Notes: generated by a model not told the origin, from the letters alone. Shown: positions 44,671 through 54,087, counted from the first letter of the stretch. The stretch is DNA of 64,000 bases from UBA3937 sp050951585 (GCA_050951585.1 JBMNJI010000006.1:310001-374000), one strand, 5' to 3'. Numbers and translations are program-made.

Positions 44671-45210
44671 ATGGATAAACATGGTCTGGGCAAAAAAGTA
44701 TCGGTCGTTCTTCTTTTGCACTTCATGTTCTTGCTGTGTTCTCCGATTATTACCTTTGGCTCCACTGAAAACTTCAAGATTCCCAATTTCACCAATATGA
44801 AGATTAATTTTAAGAATTTATTTAAAACCAATTACAGTTATTCCGATTTAACAAAAGGTCTTAAGGCCAGCCTGGGAAAGCTATCCAGCCTCGGTAAATC
44901 ATCTGCTCCCAGCAGTTCTTCCGCTTCCTTGAAAAAGGACCTGGCCGATTCCTTGGGTCTCTTCAATGTGAATCCCTTATCATTTTCTATCAACTCACCA
45001 AGCCTGAATAGCGTCGGAATTGGAATGGGCCTACAAAACCTCATCAAACCAGGTAATAAAAATATTAAATCCGAAGGCGTTAATACGCTAAGCGAAATAA
45101 GTGTCCCGAAATACTCCGGCTTAGCCACAAACAACGCTAAGCTGAATAATAACAGCAAAGTAATGCAATTTGTCAAGAAGAAGCAGAAAAATTTGACCAC
45201 CAAAGACTGA
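44671..45210 (+). CDS. Hypothetical secreted Ser/Asn/Lys-rich protein
   Basis: 179 residues with a clear signal peptide (basic start, hydrophobic core about 10-28, likely cut near TFGS/TEN at about 31-32). The mature part is basic and rich in Ser, Asn, Leu and Lys, with a Ser-rich run near 76-86 and a strongly basic C-terminus (KKKQKN). No cysteine in the mature part, no lipobox, no anchor. Good ribosome site (AGGAGG). No family recognised. Likely released or wall-associated. Confidence 0.75.
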   Translation: MDKHGLGKKVSVVLLLHFMFLLCSPIITFGSTENFKIPNFTNMKINFKNLFKTNYSYSDLTKGLKASLGKLSSLGKSSAPSSSSASLKKDLADSLGLFNVNPLSFSINSPSLNSVGIGMGLQNLIKPGNKNIKSEGVNTLSEISVPKYSGLATNNAKLNNNSKVMQFVKKKQKNLTTKD

Positions 45211-45241
45211 TAAACAAGACTGATAAACAGATAAAATGGAC

Positions 45242-45279
45242 AAGACCTGACTTCCCCCCAAAGGAGTCAGGTCTTTTTT
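45242..45279 (+). terminator. Intrinsic terminator after the secreted protein gene
   Basis: Eleven-base stem AAGACCTGACT / AGTCAGGTCTT (45242-45252 with 45265-45275) running into a TTTTTT tract on the plus strand. Confidence 0.9.
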
Positions 45280-45330
45280 CATGCTCATATTGTAATTTTC
45301 CATCACTTCAGAAATCCGGCATATTCGCTC

Positions 45331-45834
45331 TCAATACTTCGGTATTTTGAACTTGCTGACCATCAAGTAGGAAAGGAGCACCGTGGCCAGAGGGTAAAAA
45401 TAACCAGGTAAGTGATTGGAGAGTAAGACAAAAATCGCCATTAAAGGACCGGCAAAAGTAATTGGCACACCAACAAAATACGTTTTAATATTTAAAACAT
45501 TAAACCTGGCTAATCTAATAGCCCCACATAAAGCAAAGGCGATCGCTAAAAGGAGGGTCCAGTTTCCCAGCCGGTTCATCTCCGCCGCATAGGTTAAGAT
45601 CGCCGGAGCTACCCCGAATGAAACCAGGTCCGAAAGGGAGTCCAGTTCCTTGCCAAAATCCGAAGATACTTTTAACCGTCTGGCCAAGCGTCCGTCCATC
45701 CCATCCATAATCATCGCGAACAGAATGGCAACAGCGGCTTCTTTATACTGTAAGTTCATCGTAAAGCATAAAGACACCACACCCAGGACTAAATTAGTTA
45801 AGGTAACGACGCTCGGTATTAACCGTTTATTCAT
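45331..45834 (-). CDS. pssA: CDP-diacylglycerol-serine O-phosphatidyltransferase
   Basis: 167 residues from the ATG at 45834, which has GGGAGG seven bases upstream; an in-frame extension to 45864 overlaps psd. Membrane protein with the CDP-alcohol phosphotransferase motif D-G-x2-A-R-x8-G-x3-D-x3-D in DGRLARRLKVSSDFGKELD plus the following SLSD. Makes phosphatidylserine, which psd upstream decarboxylates. Overlap of eight bases with psd. Confidence 0.95.
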   Translation of the reverse strand: MNKRLIPSVVTLTNLVLGVVSLCFTMNLQYKEAAVAILFAMIMDGMDGRLARRLKVSSDFGKELDSLSDLVSFGVAPAILTYAAEMNRLGNWTLLLAIAFALCGAIRLARFNVLNIKTYFVGVPITFAGPLMAIFVLLSNHLPGYFYPLATVLLSYLMVSKFKIPKY

Positions 45835-46483
45835 TGTGTAACCTCCCGATAATTGATACTCCACCCTTCACTTTTTCGCCTTTTTTCACATATACTGCCG
45901 CCGTTATCGGTAAATAAATCTCCGTGCAAGAGCCAAATTTAATCATCCCGAATAATTCTCCCTGTTTTAATGTATCACCTTCTTTGACCCAGCAGGCAAT
46001 TCTGCGCGCAATAAAACCGGTAATCTGCACAACCAATACTGACAAATTTGGATCAGTCATTGAACGAATCCCCACATAATTTCGTTCGTTCAATTCCGAA
46101 GCATGTGATTTAAAGGCCGGTATAAATCTGCCCGGTCGATAATGAAGAAAATCAACAACTCCCGTGATAGGCATCCTGTTTACATGCACATTAAAAACAT
46201 TTAAGAAGATACTGACTTTAATGGCAGGGCTATGCATGTAATTCTCTTCTTGAACTTCTTCCACCGCCAAAACTACACCATCGGCAGGAGAAACAACTTC
46301 ATCATCCGCTGCAGATATCTTTCTGGGAGGATTACGAAAAAAGAATAATGTAAATAAGACCAATAATAACGGTATAAAACCGGTTTTCCAACCTCCCCAG
46401 CCCACTGTCGCTAATGTTATCATACTTAAGACAAGCAAGATCGGCCATCCATCAGCAACAATAAGCCCTTTTTTTCTCTGCAC
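45827..46483 (-). CDS. psd: Phosphatidylserine decarboxylase (short, proenzyme type)
   Basis: 218 residues, the short form common in Clostridia and archaea. N-terminal hydrophobic region (about 10-45), the VSPADGVVLAVEEV segment and His-rich NVFNVHVNRMP. The self-cleavage site Gly-Ser (IKFGSCTEIYLP) will yield the pyruvoyl cofactor on Ser. Converts phosphatidylserine to phosphatidylethanolamine. First gene of the psd-pssA pair. Confidence 0.95.
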   Translation of the reverse strand: MQRKKGLIVADGWPILLVLSMITLATVGWGGWKTGFIPLLLVLFTLFFFRNPPRKISAADDEVVSPADGVVLAVEEVQEENYMHSPAIKVSIFLNVFNVHVNRMPITGVVDFLHYRPGRFIPAFKSHASELNERNYVGIRSMTDPNLSVLVVQITGFIARRIACWVKEGDTLKQGELFGMIKFGSCTEIYLPITAAVYVKKGEKVKGGVSIIGRLHNE

Positions 46484-46515
46484 CTTTTTTTCCTCCTTAC
46501 TTCAACATTTTTCCT

Positions 46516-49347
46516 CTATGACATTTCTATCTTATCATTTTTTGAACGTTTTAACCATTCCTTAATATTCTCCACTATTTTTTGCGTATTACCGGAAATA
46601 TACTTCTGTTGTGGCAAAGAGTTCAGAAACACCTTGCCGTATTGTTTTTTCAAAAGCCGATTATCCAAAACGGCTACCACTCCGCAATCATTAATTGTTC
46701 TAATCAGTCTGCCGTAACCCTGCCGAAACCGCAAAACTGCCTGTGGCAAGCTGTAATGATAAAAACCATCCTTCCCTTCTTTTTGCAGTGCTTCTATCCG
46801 TGCCTCGACCATGGGCATGTTGGGTGGCCAGAAAGGTAAGCGAACCATTACTACCGAGGTAAGGGATGAGCCTGGAAGATTAATCCCTTCCCAAAAGGTG
46901 TTGGCGCCAAAGACAATCGCCGCCGGATTATTTTTCAGTTCCGCCAGTAAGGTGGAGCGATGGCCATTAATCCCGTCGGCATAAATTTCCCAGCCTTTTT
47001 CCTGCAAGGTACCTTTTAAGGCATTATACATATTCTGTAATTGTTTGTGCGACGTAAAAAGAACTAACGTTCTGCCTCCGGTTGCCTGCAAGATGGCACA
47101 TAGGGCCTCTTCTAAAGCCTGATTATAAGCTTCTTCCCCGGTATGGGCCGGATCAGGAAGACTATTATCAATTAAGAGCAAAGATTGTTCGTCATACAAA
47201 AAAGGCGAATGAATTTTCAAGGTATCAACCAATTCCTCCGGTAAACCATACTGTTGGGTTAAAAAGCCAAAATCCTCGGCAATACATAATGTAGCTGATG
47301 TTAATACCACCGTCGTTTTATCGGCAAAAAGCTGGTCCCGGAAAAGCTCGGCAATATTTAAGGGCGATAGATTTAAGAGTATTTCCTTCCTCTTCAGCTC
47401 ATACTCTAACCAATAAACCACATTATCTTCGAGAGAATGAAAGAATCGTTTGACCAGGTCCAAATCTTCCTTGAGCTCAGCCTGATAAACCCGTAAATCC
47501 TTCAAGGAGTTTTCCCAGCCTGCTTCCGAACAATCCTCCGAAAGCCTGTTGGCCAAACGGGTTAACTGCAGCAATAATTCGTCCGTTGATGCCATCAGAT
47601 TATCAAAGAGCAGGGTCAGGCTTTGCCACCACGCATCCTGCCTTGTATCCAGGTTCACTCTGATCGTCTCACTGCGCGGCACGGTAATACTCTCCACAAT
47701 TTCCTCACTTTTCAACTGCAGAGTTTTCGCGCAACTCTCAATCTCCTTAATAATCTCCTTGACCTCAGGATAAATTTCCTTCGGTAAAGCGGCATAATTA
47801 CTCCAGATAAAAGAGAGCCCCGGTTTAAAAAAGGTTTCTTTCTTTTTCAAAAGATAGCTGATTCTTTTTTGAAAATCAAGTAAAGAAAAAACATCGGTAA
47901 ACTGTTTGGTCCCTTCTTCCTCCAGATGATGCGCCTCATCAATAATCAAATAATGGTATGCGGGCAGAAAAGATGCTTCGATTTTCACATCAGACAACAA
48001 TAAAGAATGGTTCACAATGAGCAAATCGGCCGCCTGCGCTTTCTCCCTGGCCTGTTGATAAAAGCAATCCTCATAAAATGGACATTGGGCTCCTAAACAG
48101 GTTTCACGGGTTGAAGCTAACTGGCGAAATACTTCCGCTTCCCAACCCCGTAGATTGATCGAATCGCGATCCCCGCTTTGTTCCTGATTCAACCAGTTGG
48201 CGAGCCGCGCCATGAGCACCTTTTCGTTCCAGTTAAGTGTCGCCGCACTATCTTTCACTGCTTTCCATTTATGCAAGCAAAAATAATTTCCTCTTCCTTT
48301 CAGAATAGCGGCCTGAAAGGAGAAGGGTAAATTTTGTCTTAAGAAGGCAATATCACTGTGCCAAAGCTGCTCCTGCAAGGCGATTGTGTGGGTGGCGACC
48401 ACGACCTTTTCCTGCTGAGATAGCGCCCAAGTTAAGGCAGGAACAAGATAAGCCAGGGATTTGCCGACACCTGTGCCCGCCTCCACCAAAAGATACCGTT
48501 CCTGACTAAAGACCTTGGCCACCGCTTTCATCATTTGAATCTGCTCCGGACGTTCCTGATACTCTGAAAAACCATTGGCGATTGCTCCCTGGGGCAAAAA
48601 CATCCTGACCAGTTCCTGCGGATCCCAGGACGGAAGATCTTTCTTACCGTGCTCTTTTGGTGCCTGCTTCAGCGACATTTGCCCGGCCAACTGCTCTATC
48701 TGTTGCTTTAATCCTTCTTGCGGCAAAGGTTGTGCAAAATTATATGACTTGATCTTTTCTTTTAGAATCTCGTTAAAAAATACGGCCAAGCCTTTTTCCT
48801 CATCTTGTAAAAAGCAATAAATATCCTGCACCTCGCGCAAAGTCAAAGCCTCAGCCCGTTTCAACAAGTAAAAAAAGAGTTGTTCCAGGGCATCTGTATC
48901 CGCAGAGGCACGATGGACCGGACAAGTGTCCAGCTGGAAATACCTGGTCAAGTAACGCAGGCTATAAGATGAAAGATTCGGAAAAAGTATTTTGGTTAAC
49001 TCAATCGTGTCAATCCAGAGGTTGGGTAATGTCTCCCTTAACATCACCTGCAAAAAGCCCAAATCAAAAGGTGCATTATGAGCAACAATTACCTTCCCGC
49101 TTAGCAAGGCACTGAGTTTACCGTAAAGCTCCTGCGGTAAAGGAGCATTCAGTAACATCTCATCATTAATCCCGGTGAGAAAGGTGATCTGCGGCGGCAC
49201 AGCTACACTGGGTTTCACCAGCGTTTCGAAAAGCTCCCTGGAACCATCATGCCGACAGATAGTCGCCGCAACCTCGATCACCTCATCCCGATGACAATTA
49301 AGTCCGGTCGTTTCCAAATCGACAAAAGCCCAATCAAAATTCATCAT
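46516..49347 (-). CDS. dinG: DinG-family helicase with N-terminal DnaQ-like 3'-5' exonuclease domain
   Basis: 943 residues. Exonuclease domain (about 1-170) with all DEDDh residues visible (FVDLETTG, HNAPFDLGF, HRASADTDAL). Superfamily 2 XPD-like helicase (about 260-930) with Walker A EAGTGVGKS, IIDEAHHLEE, and the motif VI region RFRQGYGRLIR. Four Cys (CLHK, CLGAQC, DC) near 360-430 could ligate a metal or Fe-S cluster. Firmicute DinG proteins of this fusion type act in DNA repair. It overlaps ahcY by fourteen bases. Confidence 0.94.
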   Translation of the reverse strand: MMNFDWAFVDLETTGLNCHRDEVIEVAATICRHDGSRELFETLVKPSVAVPPQITFLTGINDEMLLNAPLPQELYGKLSALLSGKVIVAHNAPFDLGFLQVMLRETLPNLWIDTIELTKILFPNLSSYSLRYLTRYFQLDTCPVHRASADTDALEQLFFYLLKRAEALTLREVQDIYCFLQDEEKGLAVFFNEILKEKIKSYNFAQPLPQEGLKQQIEQLAGQMSLKQAPKEHGKKDLPSWDPQELVRMFLPQGAIANGFSEYQERPEQIQMMKAVAKVFSQERYLLVEAGTGVGKSLAYLVPALTWALSQQEKVVVATHTIALQEQLWHSDIAFLRQNLPFSFQAAILKGRGNYFCLHKWKAVKDSAATLNWNEKVLMARLANWLNQEQSGDRDSINLRGWEAEVFRQLASTRETCLGAQCPFYEDCFYQQAREKAQAADLLIVNHSLLLSDVKIEASFLPAYHYLIIDEAHHLEEEGTKQFTDVFSLLDFQKRISYLLKKKETFFKPGLSFIWSNYAALPKEIYPEVKEIIKEIESCAKTLQLKSEEIVESITVPRSETIRVNLDTRQDAWWQSLTLLFDNLMASTDELLLQLTRLANRLSEDCSEAGWENSLKDLRVYQAELKEDLDLVKRFFHSLEDNVVYWLEYELKRKEILLNLSPLNIAELFRDQLFADKTTVVLTSATLCIAEDFGFLTQQYGLPEELVDTLKIHSPFLYDEQSLLLIDNSLPDPAHTGEEAYNQALEEALCAILQATGGRTLVLFTSHKQLQNMYNALKGTLQEKGWEIYADGINGHRSTLLAELKNNPAAIVFGANTFWEGINLPGSSLTSVVMVRLPFWPPNMPMVEARIEALQKEGKDGFYHYSLPQAVLRFRQGYGRLIRTINDCGVVAVLDNRLLKKQYGKVFLNSLPQQKYISGNTQKIVENIKEWLKRSKNDKIEMS

Positions 49348-50551
49348 TTAGATAATTCCTCTGTTCATCTGTAAGTTCATCAATTTTACATCCAAGAGCT
49401 TCCAGACGCAAACGCGCCACACGCTCATCAATTTCTGCCGGTACCGGAATAACCCCCGGCGATAATTTTCCGGCGTTTTTCACCAGAAAAACAAGTGACA
49501 ATGCTTGCAAAGCGAAGGACAAATCCATGATTTCAGCAGGATGCCCATTGCCCGCCGCCAGGTTGACGAGGCGTCCTTCCCCCAGTAAAAACAACTTGCG
49601 CCCATCCGCCATTTGAAATTCTTCGATATTCGGTTTAATGAGACGGTGCGTTTGGGCCAGTTTCGCCAAATCCGGTTTGCTTATTTCCACATCAAAATGA
49701 CCGGCATTAGCTAAAATCGCTCCATCAGGCATCACGGCAAAATGCTCTTCCCGAATGACATTTTTGTCTCCGGTCACCGTAATAAAAATCTGTCCGACTT
49801 TTGCCGCTTCCAGCATCGGTTTCACAGTAAATCCATCCAATAGTGCCTCATTGGCTCTGACCGGATTAACCTCGCTGATGATGACCCGGGCACCCAGCCC
49901 CTTGGCACGCATGGCCACTCCGCGGCCACACCAGCCATACCCTGCTACGACCACTTGTTTACCGGCCACAAGCAGATTGGTTGTTCCGTTAATCCCGTCC
50001 CAGACCGACTGACCTGTCCCATAGCGATTGTCAAAAAGGTGCTTCATCTGCGCATCATTCACGGAAACAACCGGTATCTGTAATCTGCCCGCTTGGGTCA
50101 TTGCTCTTAAGCGGACAATTCCGGTCGTTGTTTCCTCACACCCGCCCAAAACATGCGGCAATAAATGACTGTACTCCCGATGGAGCAGTGTGATTAAATC
50201 TCCGCCATCATCAATAATTAAATCAGGCTGTCCACCCAAGGCCTGACGATGATGGTGATGATATTCCTCCAGCGTCTCCCCGTGCCGGGCAAAAGTCTTA
50301 ATTCCGTGCTTAACCAGCGTTTCCACTACATCATCTTGCGTTGATAATGGGTTAGAAGCCACGGCTGTAACCTCAGCCCCGCCGGACTGTAAAACAAGCG
50401 CCAGGAAACCCGTCTTTGCTTCTAAATGCAGACAAACAACCAGTTTTTTACCGGCCAAAGGTTTCTCCCTTTGAAATTCCGTCTCTATTTGGCGCAAAAC
50501 AGGCATATGATTGATCACCCAGTTGATTTTTTGTTCACCTTCCATTGACAT
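49334..50551 (-). CDS. ahcY: S-adenosylhomocysteine hydrolase
   Basis: About 405 residues from the ATG at 50551, which has GGGGGGA upstream; shorter than the 430-490 residue eukaryal and proteobacterial forms and lacking their C-terminal extension, as in archaeal/thermophile-type enzymes. Rossmann NAD site VVAGYGWCGRGVAMRAKGLG, substrate motifs CEETTTGIVRL and NDAQMKHLFDNRYGTGQS. Recycles S-adenosylhomocysteine to homocysteine and adenosine. The close paralogue that uses S-inosylhomocysteine cannot be excluded from sequence alone. Confidence 0.93.
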   Translation of the reverse strand: MSMEGEQKINWVINHMPVLRQIETEFQREKPLAGKKLVVCLHLEAKTGFLALVLQSGGAEVTAVASNPLSTQDDVVETLVKHGIKTFARHGETLEEYHHHHRQALGGQPDLIIDDGGDLITLLHREYSHLLPHVLGGCEETTTGIVRLRAMTQAGRLQIPVVSVNDAQMKHLFDNRYGTGQSVWDGINGTTNLLVAGKQVVVAGYGWCGRGVAMRAKGLGARVIISEVNPVRANEALLDGFTVKPMLEAAKVGQIFITVTGDKNVIREEHFAVMPDGAILANAGHFDVEISKPDLAKLAQTHRLIKPNIEEFQMADGRKLFLLGEGRLVNLAAGNGHPAEIMDLSFALQALSLVFLVKNAGKLSPGVIPVPAEIDERVARLRLEALGCKIDELTDEQRNYLNDEF

Positions 50552-50717
50552 TAACTGTCCCCCCATTTCACTTCTCTATTGTAACAAACATTCTCTGCCA
50601 TTTCTATGCTTTCAGCCTCAGAATCTTCCGCCTCACCATGTGCCAAAAAGCTACCACAATAACCTATGCCCCATCTAAGATCCACATAAATAAATATGAA
50701 GTATTACAAGCTTTTTT

Positions 50718-50746
50718 TTGACATTTAGGAGAATATGTTTTATAAT
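50718..50746 (+). promoter_or_regulatory. Consensus sigma-A promoter of tRNA-Arg
   Basis: TTGACA (50718-50723), 17-base spacer, TATAAT (50741-50746), both hexamers perfect. The tRNA starts 24 bases after the -10. Confidence 0.93.
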
Positions 50747-50769
50747 AAATTTTGCTGTTTAAATTAGAT

Positions 50770-50844
50770 GCGCCCGTAGCTCAGTGGATAGAGCACTGGC
50801 CTCCGGAGCCAGGTGCGTAGGTTCGATTCCTATCGGGCGTACCA
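50770..50844 (+). tRNA. tRNA-Arg (anticodon CCG)
   Basis: Acceptor GCGCCCG pairs with CGGGCGT (first pair G-U). D arm GCTCAGTGGATAGAGC, anticodon stem CTGGC/GCCAG around CTCCGGA (anticodon CCG, reads CGG), T arm TAGGTTCGATTCCTA. Discriminator A and encoded CCA. Confidence 0.96.
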
Positions 50845-50859
50845 ACCATTATAAATATT

Positions 50860-50889
50860 TCCTGCAAAGATTAATTTGCAGGATTTTTT
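50860..50889 (+). terminator. Intrinsic terminator of tRNA-Arg
   Basis: Nine-base stem TCCTGCAAA / TTTGCAGGA (50860-50868 with 50875-50883) followed by TTTTTT. May also weakly terminate trmL from the other side. Confidence 0.9.
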
Positions 50890-50901
50890 ATTTTCCTATT
50901 C

Positions 50902-51363
50902 TTATTTTAAACCGCAAAAATGGTGCTGACGAAAAGCCTCATAGACAATGATCGCCACCGAATTACTTAGATTAAGCGACCTGATTCCTTCCTTCATCGG
51001 GATGCGAAAGCATTGTTCGGGAAAAGCGTGGCGTACGCTTTCCGGCAATCCTTGCGTCTCTTTGCCAAAAAGCAAAAATGCCCCCGGAGGATAAGCCACC
51101 TCAGCATAACTCCTCTGGCCTTTTGTCGTCGCCAGAAAAAGCAAATTGGGATCCTTGCCTTGTAAGAATTCATCCAGGCTTTGGTAGAGATGAAGATCTA
51201 ATAAGTGCCAATAATCCAAACCGGCTCTTTTGAGGTGTTTATCATCAATAGAAAAACCAAGGGGTTCAACCAAATGCAAACTACAACCGGTCACCGCACA
51301 GGTGCGCGCAATATTTCCGGTATTGGCCGGTATTTCAGGCTCCACAAGAACAATATTAAACAT
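50902..51363 (-). CDS. trmL: TrmL, tRNA (cytidine/uridine-34-2'-O)-methyltransferase
   Basis: 153 residues from the ATG at 51363 (AGGAA about ten bases upstream; an in-frame GTG three codons earlier sits on top of the ribosome site). SPOUT fold with the N-terminal EPEIPANTGNIARTCA and the C-terminal knot LLFGKETQGLPE and MKEGIRSLNLSNSVAIIVYEA in part. Methylates the wobble ribose of tRNA-Leu isoacceptors. Confidence 0.95.
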   Translation of the reverse strand: MFNIVLVEPEIPANTGNIARTCAVTGCSLHLVEPLGFSIDDKHLKRAGLDYWHLLDLHLYQSLDEFLQGKDPNLLFLATTKGQRSYAEVAYPPGAFLLFGKETQGLPESVRHAFPEQCFRIPMKEGIRSLNLSNSVAIIVYEAFRQHHFCGLK

Positions 51364-51453
51364 GCTGTCCACTTCCTTTGTTTTAATACAGTTTTATTCT
51401 GTTACTTAATTGGCAAAGCTATAAAGACTGTTGATTGACAGGGGGTGATAAAT

Positions 51454-51573
51454 ATGTCTGAATATATCTGCACCAACTGCGGGAGAAACACCAGACTGCC
51501 TGATTTTTGTTGTGGAAAACCGATGACTCTTAAAAGCTCCTCTTCGCGTGACAACAGTCGAGAAGAAGAATAA
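51454..51573 (+). CDS. Cys-rich 39-residue protein (putative zinc-ribbon)
   Basis: A 39-residue frame missed by length cut-offs. Starts MSEYICTNCG; CxxC at 6/9 and a CC pair at 19/20 followed by Gly (DFCCGKPM), the layout of a minimal zinc-ribbon or rubredoxin-like knuckle. The tail is Ser/Arg/Glu. Ribosome site AGGGGGTGAT at ideal spacing and a strong terminator eight bases after the stop. Resembles small CxxC...CCG proteins found in Clostridia, whose function I do not know. Confidence 0.8.
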   Translation: MSEYICTNCGRNTRLPDFCCGKPMTLKSSSSRDNSREEE

Positions 51574-51580
51574 ACGAGAG

Positions 51581-51622
51581 AAAAACCCCTTAAGACTAGA
51601 ACCAACACTTTAAGGGGTTTTT
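51581..51622. terminator. Bidirectional intrinsic terminator
   Basis: Thirteen-base stem AAAAACCCCTTAA / TTAAGGGGTTTTT (51581-51593 with 51610-51622). U-rich on both strands, so it serves the 39-residue protein gene and the convergent DUF2207 gene. Confidence 0.9.
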
Positions 51623-51661
51623 CGTTTTTCGGGTTGTCCTCCCAAGGATTACCCGACAGGC

Positions 51662-53533
51662 TTAACGTACGCCACCGCCGCCGCCACCGGCTCCTCCGCC
51701 GCCACCGCCGGAAAAACCTCCTCCGCTGCCCTGCCCGGAAGAAGCATTTTGCACAGTTTTGATGGCATTTTGAATTTGTCCGCCAAAACTGTCAAAACCA
51801 CTCAGCAAGCCACTAATTCCGCCGGTCATGCCGCCGCTATGACCGCCCGTGCCATAATAATACCAATGCTGCCCGAACCGGTAATTATCTTCTTCCAGGT
51901 TCGGAAAGACCAACTGCAACTGCTCCATTACTTTATCCGCCATCCCGAGCGGTACCGCATAAACGAGAAAATGCTCCCAGAGAATGAGCCCCGGAATCTC
52001 CCTTTTATCCATGTTGGAAAAATCGTTCAGAAAGCGGCGAAAAGCCTTTAATTTGGCATAATCTTCTACAGCACTCCTGGATCTACGCCGTACAAAGATG
52101 GCGGAGATAATTAGCACCATAATACTGGCGGCAGACGTAACCAGAATCACCGTGCTCTTTATCTTAATGGCAATCAGCATAATTAAAAACAGAATCCCAA
52201 TCCCGATTCCGGTCATCTTCCAGTTGGCAAGCGAAGCTTCCTGATCAAAAAAGCCCAGCTGATCGGCCTCCTTCTTCACTGATGCTACCCATTTCTCCCA
52301 GAATTGATGATAAAAATATTCAGGTTCCCTCTTCGTGAATGCTTCGATTTCCGCAAAAGAAACCCGCTCAATTCTGCTTACCTGCCCAAATAAAAAGTTC
52401 ATAACCAAATCTTCATAGGCCTTCAGCTTCTCTTTTTCTTTTAGATAGTTCGGGCCATTTTTGATAAGAGTATAGCCTTTCCCTTTTTTCTTAAAGATTA
52501 AACCTTCCTCAGTATCATACTCCTCAATCTTAATTAACCCTCGCCGCGCTAAATCCAGAATCGTCGCCATTAAATCCGTCGTCTCGACTTTCCCAAAGCG
52601 CCAGAGGTTTCCCGCCAAGGCCGGTGGAAAACTGACCGGCAGATCACGGTAATAATCACCGGTGAAATCCGGTTGGAACTCCCTTCCATAAAGCCAATGT
52701 AAATAAACCGCGTAAGCAACCACTCCGCAGAAAAGCAATACGGCAAAGATAACCGCCAAGATTCCCCCGACCCTTTGCTGATTAGCCTGTTTGGCCCAAA
52801 CCGTCTCCTCTTCCAAAATCTGCGGTAGCCGCTCTTTTTCTTGTCTTACTGTCTTAATTTCCGGTACCAACTGCGGCGGAAAAGCCACTCGTCCCTCGAG
52901 AAAAGTCCGCCCGGGTAAAGGCGCAATATTCCAGGTCACCTGCTGCGCATTTTCAATCTGAACATCCCCATGTAAAGGGCCATGCCCCCAGGCCCGTATT
53001 TCCTCTTTTTGGGCTCCGGCCGGCAGACGCAAACTCACCAAAACCTTCTGGACCGGCTTTTCCCATTCATCTCCCACAAACTGATAATATAATTCCGCGA
53101 CGTCACTATATGCTTTGACGGCATTTAACACCTTATATTTTAAGACAAAAGTGCGCGTTGCCGGTCCGTATGCCTCAAAACTCCAGTCGATATATAACCT
53201 GTCCGGCTCCCTCTTTAAGTAATAAGTTCCCGCCGGTCCATAGGTTGACCCCGGATTAAACTGATAGGGCCGCCCGTTTTCTTCCACAACAATGCCCTCA
53301 ATGGCGATCCCTTGATCAGTCTTAATCCACTGATAGAGGCCGCTGAACTTGCCTTTTTGGAAACTAACGGTGCGTTCTTCCGATACAAGCATTGACCCAT
53401 CCGGTAAAACCTCGGCCGTGATGTTTAAATCAGTAAATTCATAAACACGCGTATCATCGGCCATTAAAGGAACCGCCATCATTAATCCGCAAAGAATGAT
53501 GAGAAAGAGAAGACACGCTCTTCGCATCCGCAT
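51662..53533 (-). CDS. DUF2207 membrane protein with Gly-rich C-terminus
   Basis: 623 residues. Signal peptide (1-25), extracytoplasmic DUF2207 domain (about 27-225, with the SGLYQWI segment), membrane helix near 255-280, cytosolic part, two more membrane helices near 440-485 (IGIGILFLIMLIAI), then a cytosolic region and a C-terminal tail made almost only of Gly with a few Ser, Phe and Ala. Family function unknown; such proteins are very often encoded next to LemA, as here (one-base overlap). Confidence 0.9.
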   Translation of the reverse strand: MRMRRACLLFLIILCGLMMAVPLMADDTRVYEFTDLNITAEVLPDGSMLVSEERTVSFQKGKFSGLYQWIKTDQGIAIEGIVVEENGRPYQFNPGSTYGPAGTYYLKREPDRLYIDWSFEAYGPATRTFVLKYKVLNAVKAYSDVAELYYQFVGDEWEKPVQKVLVSLRLPAGAQKEEIRAWGHGPLHGDVQIENAQQVTWNIAPLPGRTFLEGRVAFPPQLVPEIKTVRQEKERLPQILEEETVWAKQANQQRVGGILAVIFAVLLFCGVVAYAVYLHWLYGREFQPDFTGDYYRDLPVSFPPALAGNLWRFGKVETTDLMATILDLARRGLIKIEEYDTEEGLIFKKKGKGYTLIKNGPNYLKEKEKLKAYEDLVMNFLFGQVSRIERVSFAEIEAFTKREPEYFYHQFWEKWVASVKKEADQLGFFDQEASLANWKMTGIGIGILFLIMLIAIKIKSTVILVTSAASIMVLIISAIFVRRRSRSAVEDYAKLKAFRRFLNDFSNMDKREIPGLILWEHFLVYAVPLGMADKVMEQLQLVFPNLEEDNYRFGQHWYYYGTGGHSGGMTGGISGLLSGFDSFGGQIQNAIKTVQNASSGQGSGGGFSGGGGGGAGGGGGGVR

Positions 53534-54087
53534 CAGAACTTCACCTCAATTCCTTCACGGGCTTCTGTTTGCTCGTCAAGACTGAAATACGGCATGCTCC
53601 GCCTCTGAAAAAGATACGCCACCAGATTTGAAGGAAACATTTGCACCTTCAGATTATATTTTAAAACCGTATCATTAAAAAACATTCGCGCAAAAGCAAT
53701 TTTATCCTCGATTTCCTTAAGCTGTTGCTGTAACTGACGAAAATTTGCGTCGGCCTGTAAGGCAGGGTAATTTTCGGCCACCGCCAGCAGTCCCAGCACT
53801 GCTCCCTCTAATTTATTTTCCGCCTGCGCCTGTTCGGGTAAAGACTGGGCGACCATCGCCTTGTTTCGCATCATCGTCACATTTTCCAATGTTTCTTTCT
53901 CGTGAGCGGCATAGGCCTTTACTGTCTCCACCAAATTACCCACCAGATCGTACCGTAGTTTAAGCTGTACATCCACTTGCGACCAGGCATTATTTACTCT
54001 TTGTTTTACCGTGACTAATTGATTATAGACTATCATCATATAAACAAGCAGTGTTACTATAACGCCCAGGATCACATAATAAACCAT
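53533..54087 (-). CDS. LemA family protein
   Basis: 184 residues. One N-terminal membrane helix (about 3-22), then the LemA helical bundle with VNNAWSQVDVQLKLRYDLVGNL and ALLAVAENYPALQADANFRQLQ signatures (in parts) and NDTVLKYNLKVQMFPSNLVA. Function is unsettled. Start and stop overlap the neighbouring genes, so it is coupled to both DUF2207 and the FlhB-like gene. Confidence 0.95.
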   Translation of the reverse strand: MVYYVILGVIVTLLVYMMIVYNQLVTVKQRVNNAWSQVDVQLKLRYDLVGNLVETVKAYAAHEKETLENVTMMRNKAMVAQSLPEQAQAENKLEGAVLGLLAVAENYPALQADANFRQLQQQLKEIEDKIAFARMFFNDTVLKYNLKVQMFPSNLVAYLFQRRSMPYFSLDEQTEAREGIEVKF

